From Bacillota bacterium (GTDB lineage: Bacteria; Bacillota; Clostridia; Oscillospirales; Ruminococcaceae): a DNA stretch of 5,073 nucleotides. Below the pieces are notes generated by a model. It was not told the origin of the DNA. It made no database searches and saw only the letters and a program-made list of their open reading frames with translations. This document shows, piece after piece, positions 4,643 to 5,073 of the stretch. Position numbers and translations under genes: made by a program. How positions within the stretch are numbered: position 1 is the stretch's first letter; the number at the start of each line of letters is the position of its first letter. The stretch spans positions 1-5,073 of the forward strand of contig JAEWYJ010000231.1 of NCBI GenBank assembly GCA_023395695.1, in the 5' to 3' direction.

Positions 4643-5073
4643 ATGGATAACACAAACGCACATGCTTTTACAAGAAAAAAACTGGGTGGCGTGCTGACAT
4701 TTGTGGCCTGCGCCATGGCGCTGTTCCACGAATATACAACCGCAACTTTGCCGCTGACCGGTTTTATGCAGATGGCGGTACATCTGGGCTTTGCCATGAC
4801 AATCGTCGGCATCATACAGCTCATTAAGAACGAGAGCGGTCGTTTCACGCTCAAGGATGCTTCGGCGTTGCTTATTATTGTACTGGGAATTGCCTGCAAT
4901 CTCAGAATTGTGGCAACCGGCGGCTTTATTTCGCCCAAGCTGACCAGCAATCTCTCAAGCATGGATATGTTTTTGGCCGCGGCGATGGTCATTTCGCTTT
5001 TGCTGGCGGTTAGCGGGGCTATTGGCAATTCCATGGCGGTTGTTACATTGGTTTTTCTGGCCTATGCCTTTAT
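4643..5073 (+). CDS. TRAP transporter permease, fused small and large subunits (partial, 3' end outside window)
   Basis: The frame opens at ATG 4643 with AAGGAAGG (4629-4636) 6 nt upstream and stays open to the window edge: 143 codons plus two bases. The product begins MDNTNAHAFTRKKLGGVLTF and has hydrophobic segments at about 14-32, 41-62, 74-93, 107-126 and 129-143, consistent with an integral membrane protein. The order (an early helix with a FHEYTT end, the HLGFAM segment, a later helix, then a stretch ending VTLVFLAYAF) matches the N-terminal part of the fused 4TM-12TM TRAP permeases that go with TAXI receptors. It should form the sodium-coupled channel for the substrate bound by the upstream receptor. 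It is cotranscribed with that gene after a 64-nt gap. The large-subunit domain lies outside the window, so completeness cannot be judged. Confidence 0.85.
   Translation, partial: MDNTNAHAFTRKKLGGVLTFVACAMALFHEYTTATLPLTGFMQMAVHLGFAMTIVGIIQLIKNESGRFTLKDASALLIIVLGIACNLRIVATGGFISPKLTSNLSSMDMFLAAAMVISLLLAVSGAIGNSMAVVTLVFLAYAF

Noticed and set aside
4639..5034. A 131-codon minus-strand frame at the right end
   Set aside because: It is antisense to the TRAP permease reading frame, which has a strong ribosome binding site, membrane segments and operon context.

Overview
The window looks like chromosomal DNA from a Gram-positive anaerobe of the class Clostridia. The evidence is moderate G+C in the genes, AT-rich intergenic DNA, AGGAGG-type ribosome binding sites, a lipoprotein-type solute receptor, and a carboxyltransferase most like the clostridial oxaloacetate decarboxylase alpha / pyruvate carboxylase subunit B proteins. 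A placement near Oscillospiraceae/Ruminococcaceae is only an impression.

Layout: a LysR-type regulator gene (31-903, +) converges on a carboxyltransferase gene (984-2402, -). About 1.1 kb without a confident protein gene follows (2403-3561). It holds the carboxyltransferase leader and promoter, a strong orphan terminator hairpin (3004-3033), several inverted repeats, and the promoter of the next operon. That operon (+) encodes a TAXI-type TRAP solute receptor lipoprotein (3562-4578) and the start of a fused TRAP permease (4643 to the window edge, cut off).

The most useful observation is regulatory. The same 15-bp LysR-type palindrome (T-N11-A, with a right half GGTAAT) occurs three times: just upstream of the regulator gene (1-15), upstream of the carboxyltransferase promoter (2674-2688) and upstream of the TRAP promoter (3433-3447). 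At the last two, the operator lies exactly 23 bp from a TTTACA -35 element, so its centre is near -66, the classical LysR recognition-site position. The window therefore reads as a small regulon: a regulator senses a metabolite, a TRAP system imports a substrate (probably a carboxylate), and a carboxyltransferase-fold enzyme acts on it or on a product.

The second point is enzymatic. The carboxyltransferase keeps the Asp and His-x-His metal ligands, but the lysine that is carboxylated in oxaloacetate decarboxylase, transcarboxylase 5S and pyruvate carboxylase is a glutamate (E201). It has no biotin domain and no partner subunit in view. Its reaction is therefore uncertain, and it may be a repurposed member of the family. 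All function and regulation statements are read from sequence and were not tested by any search.
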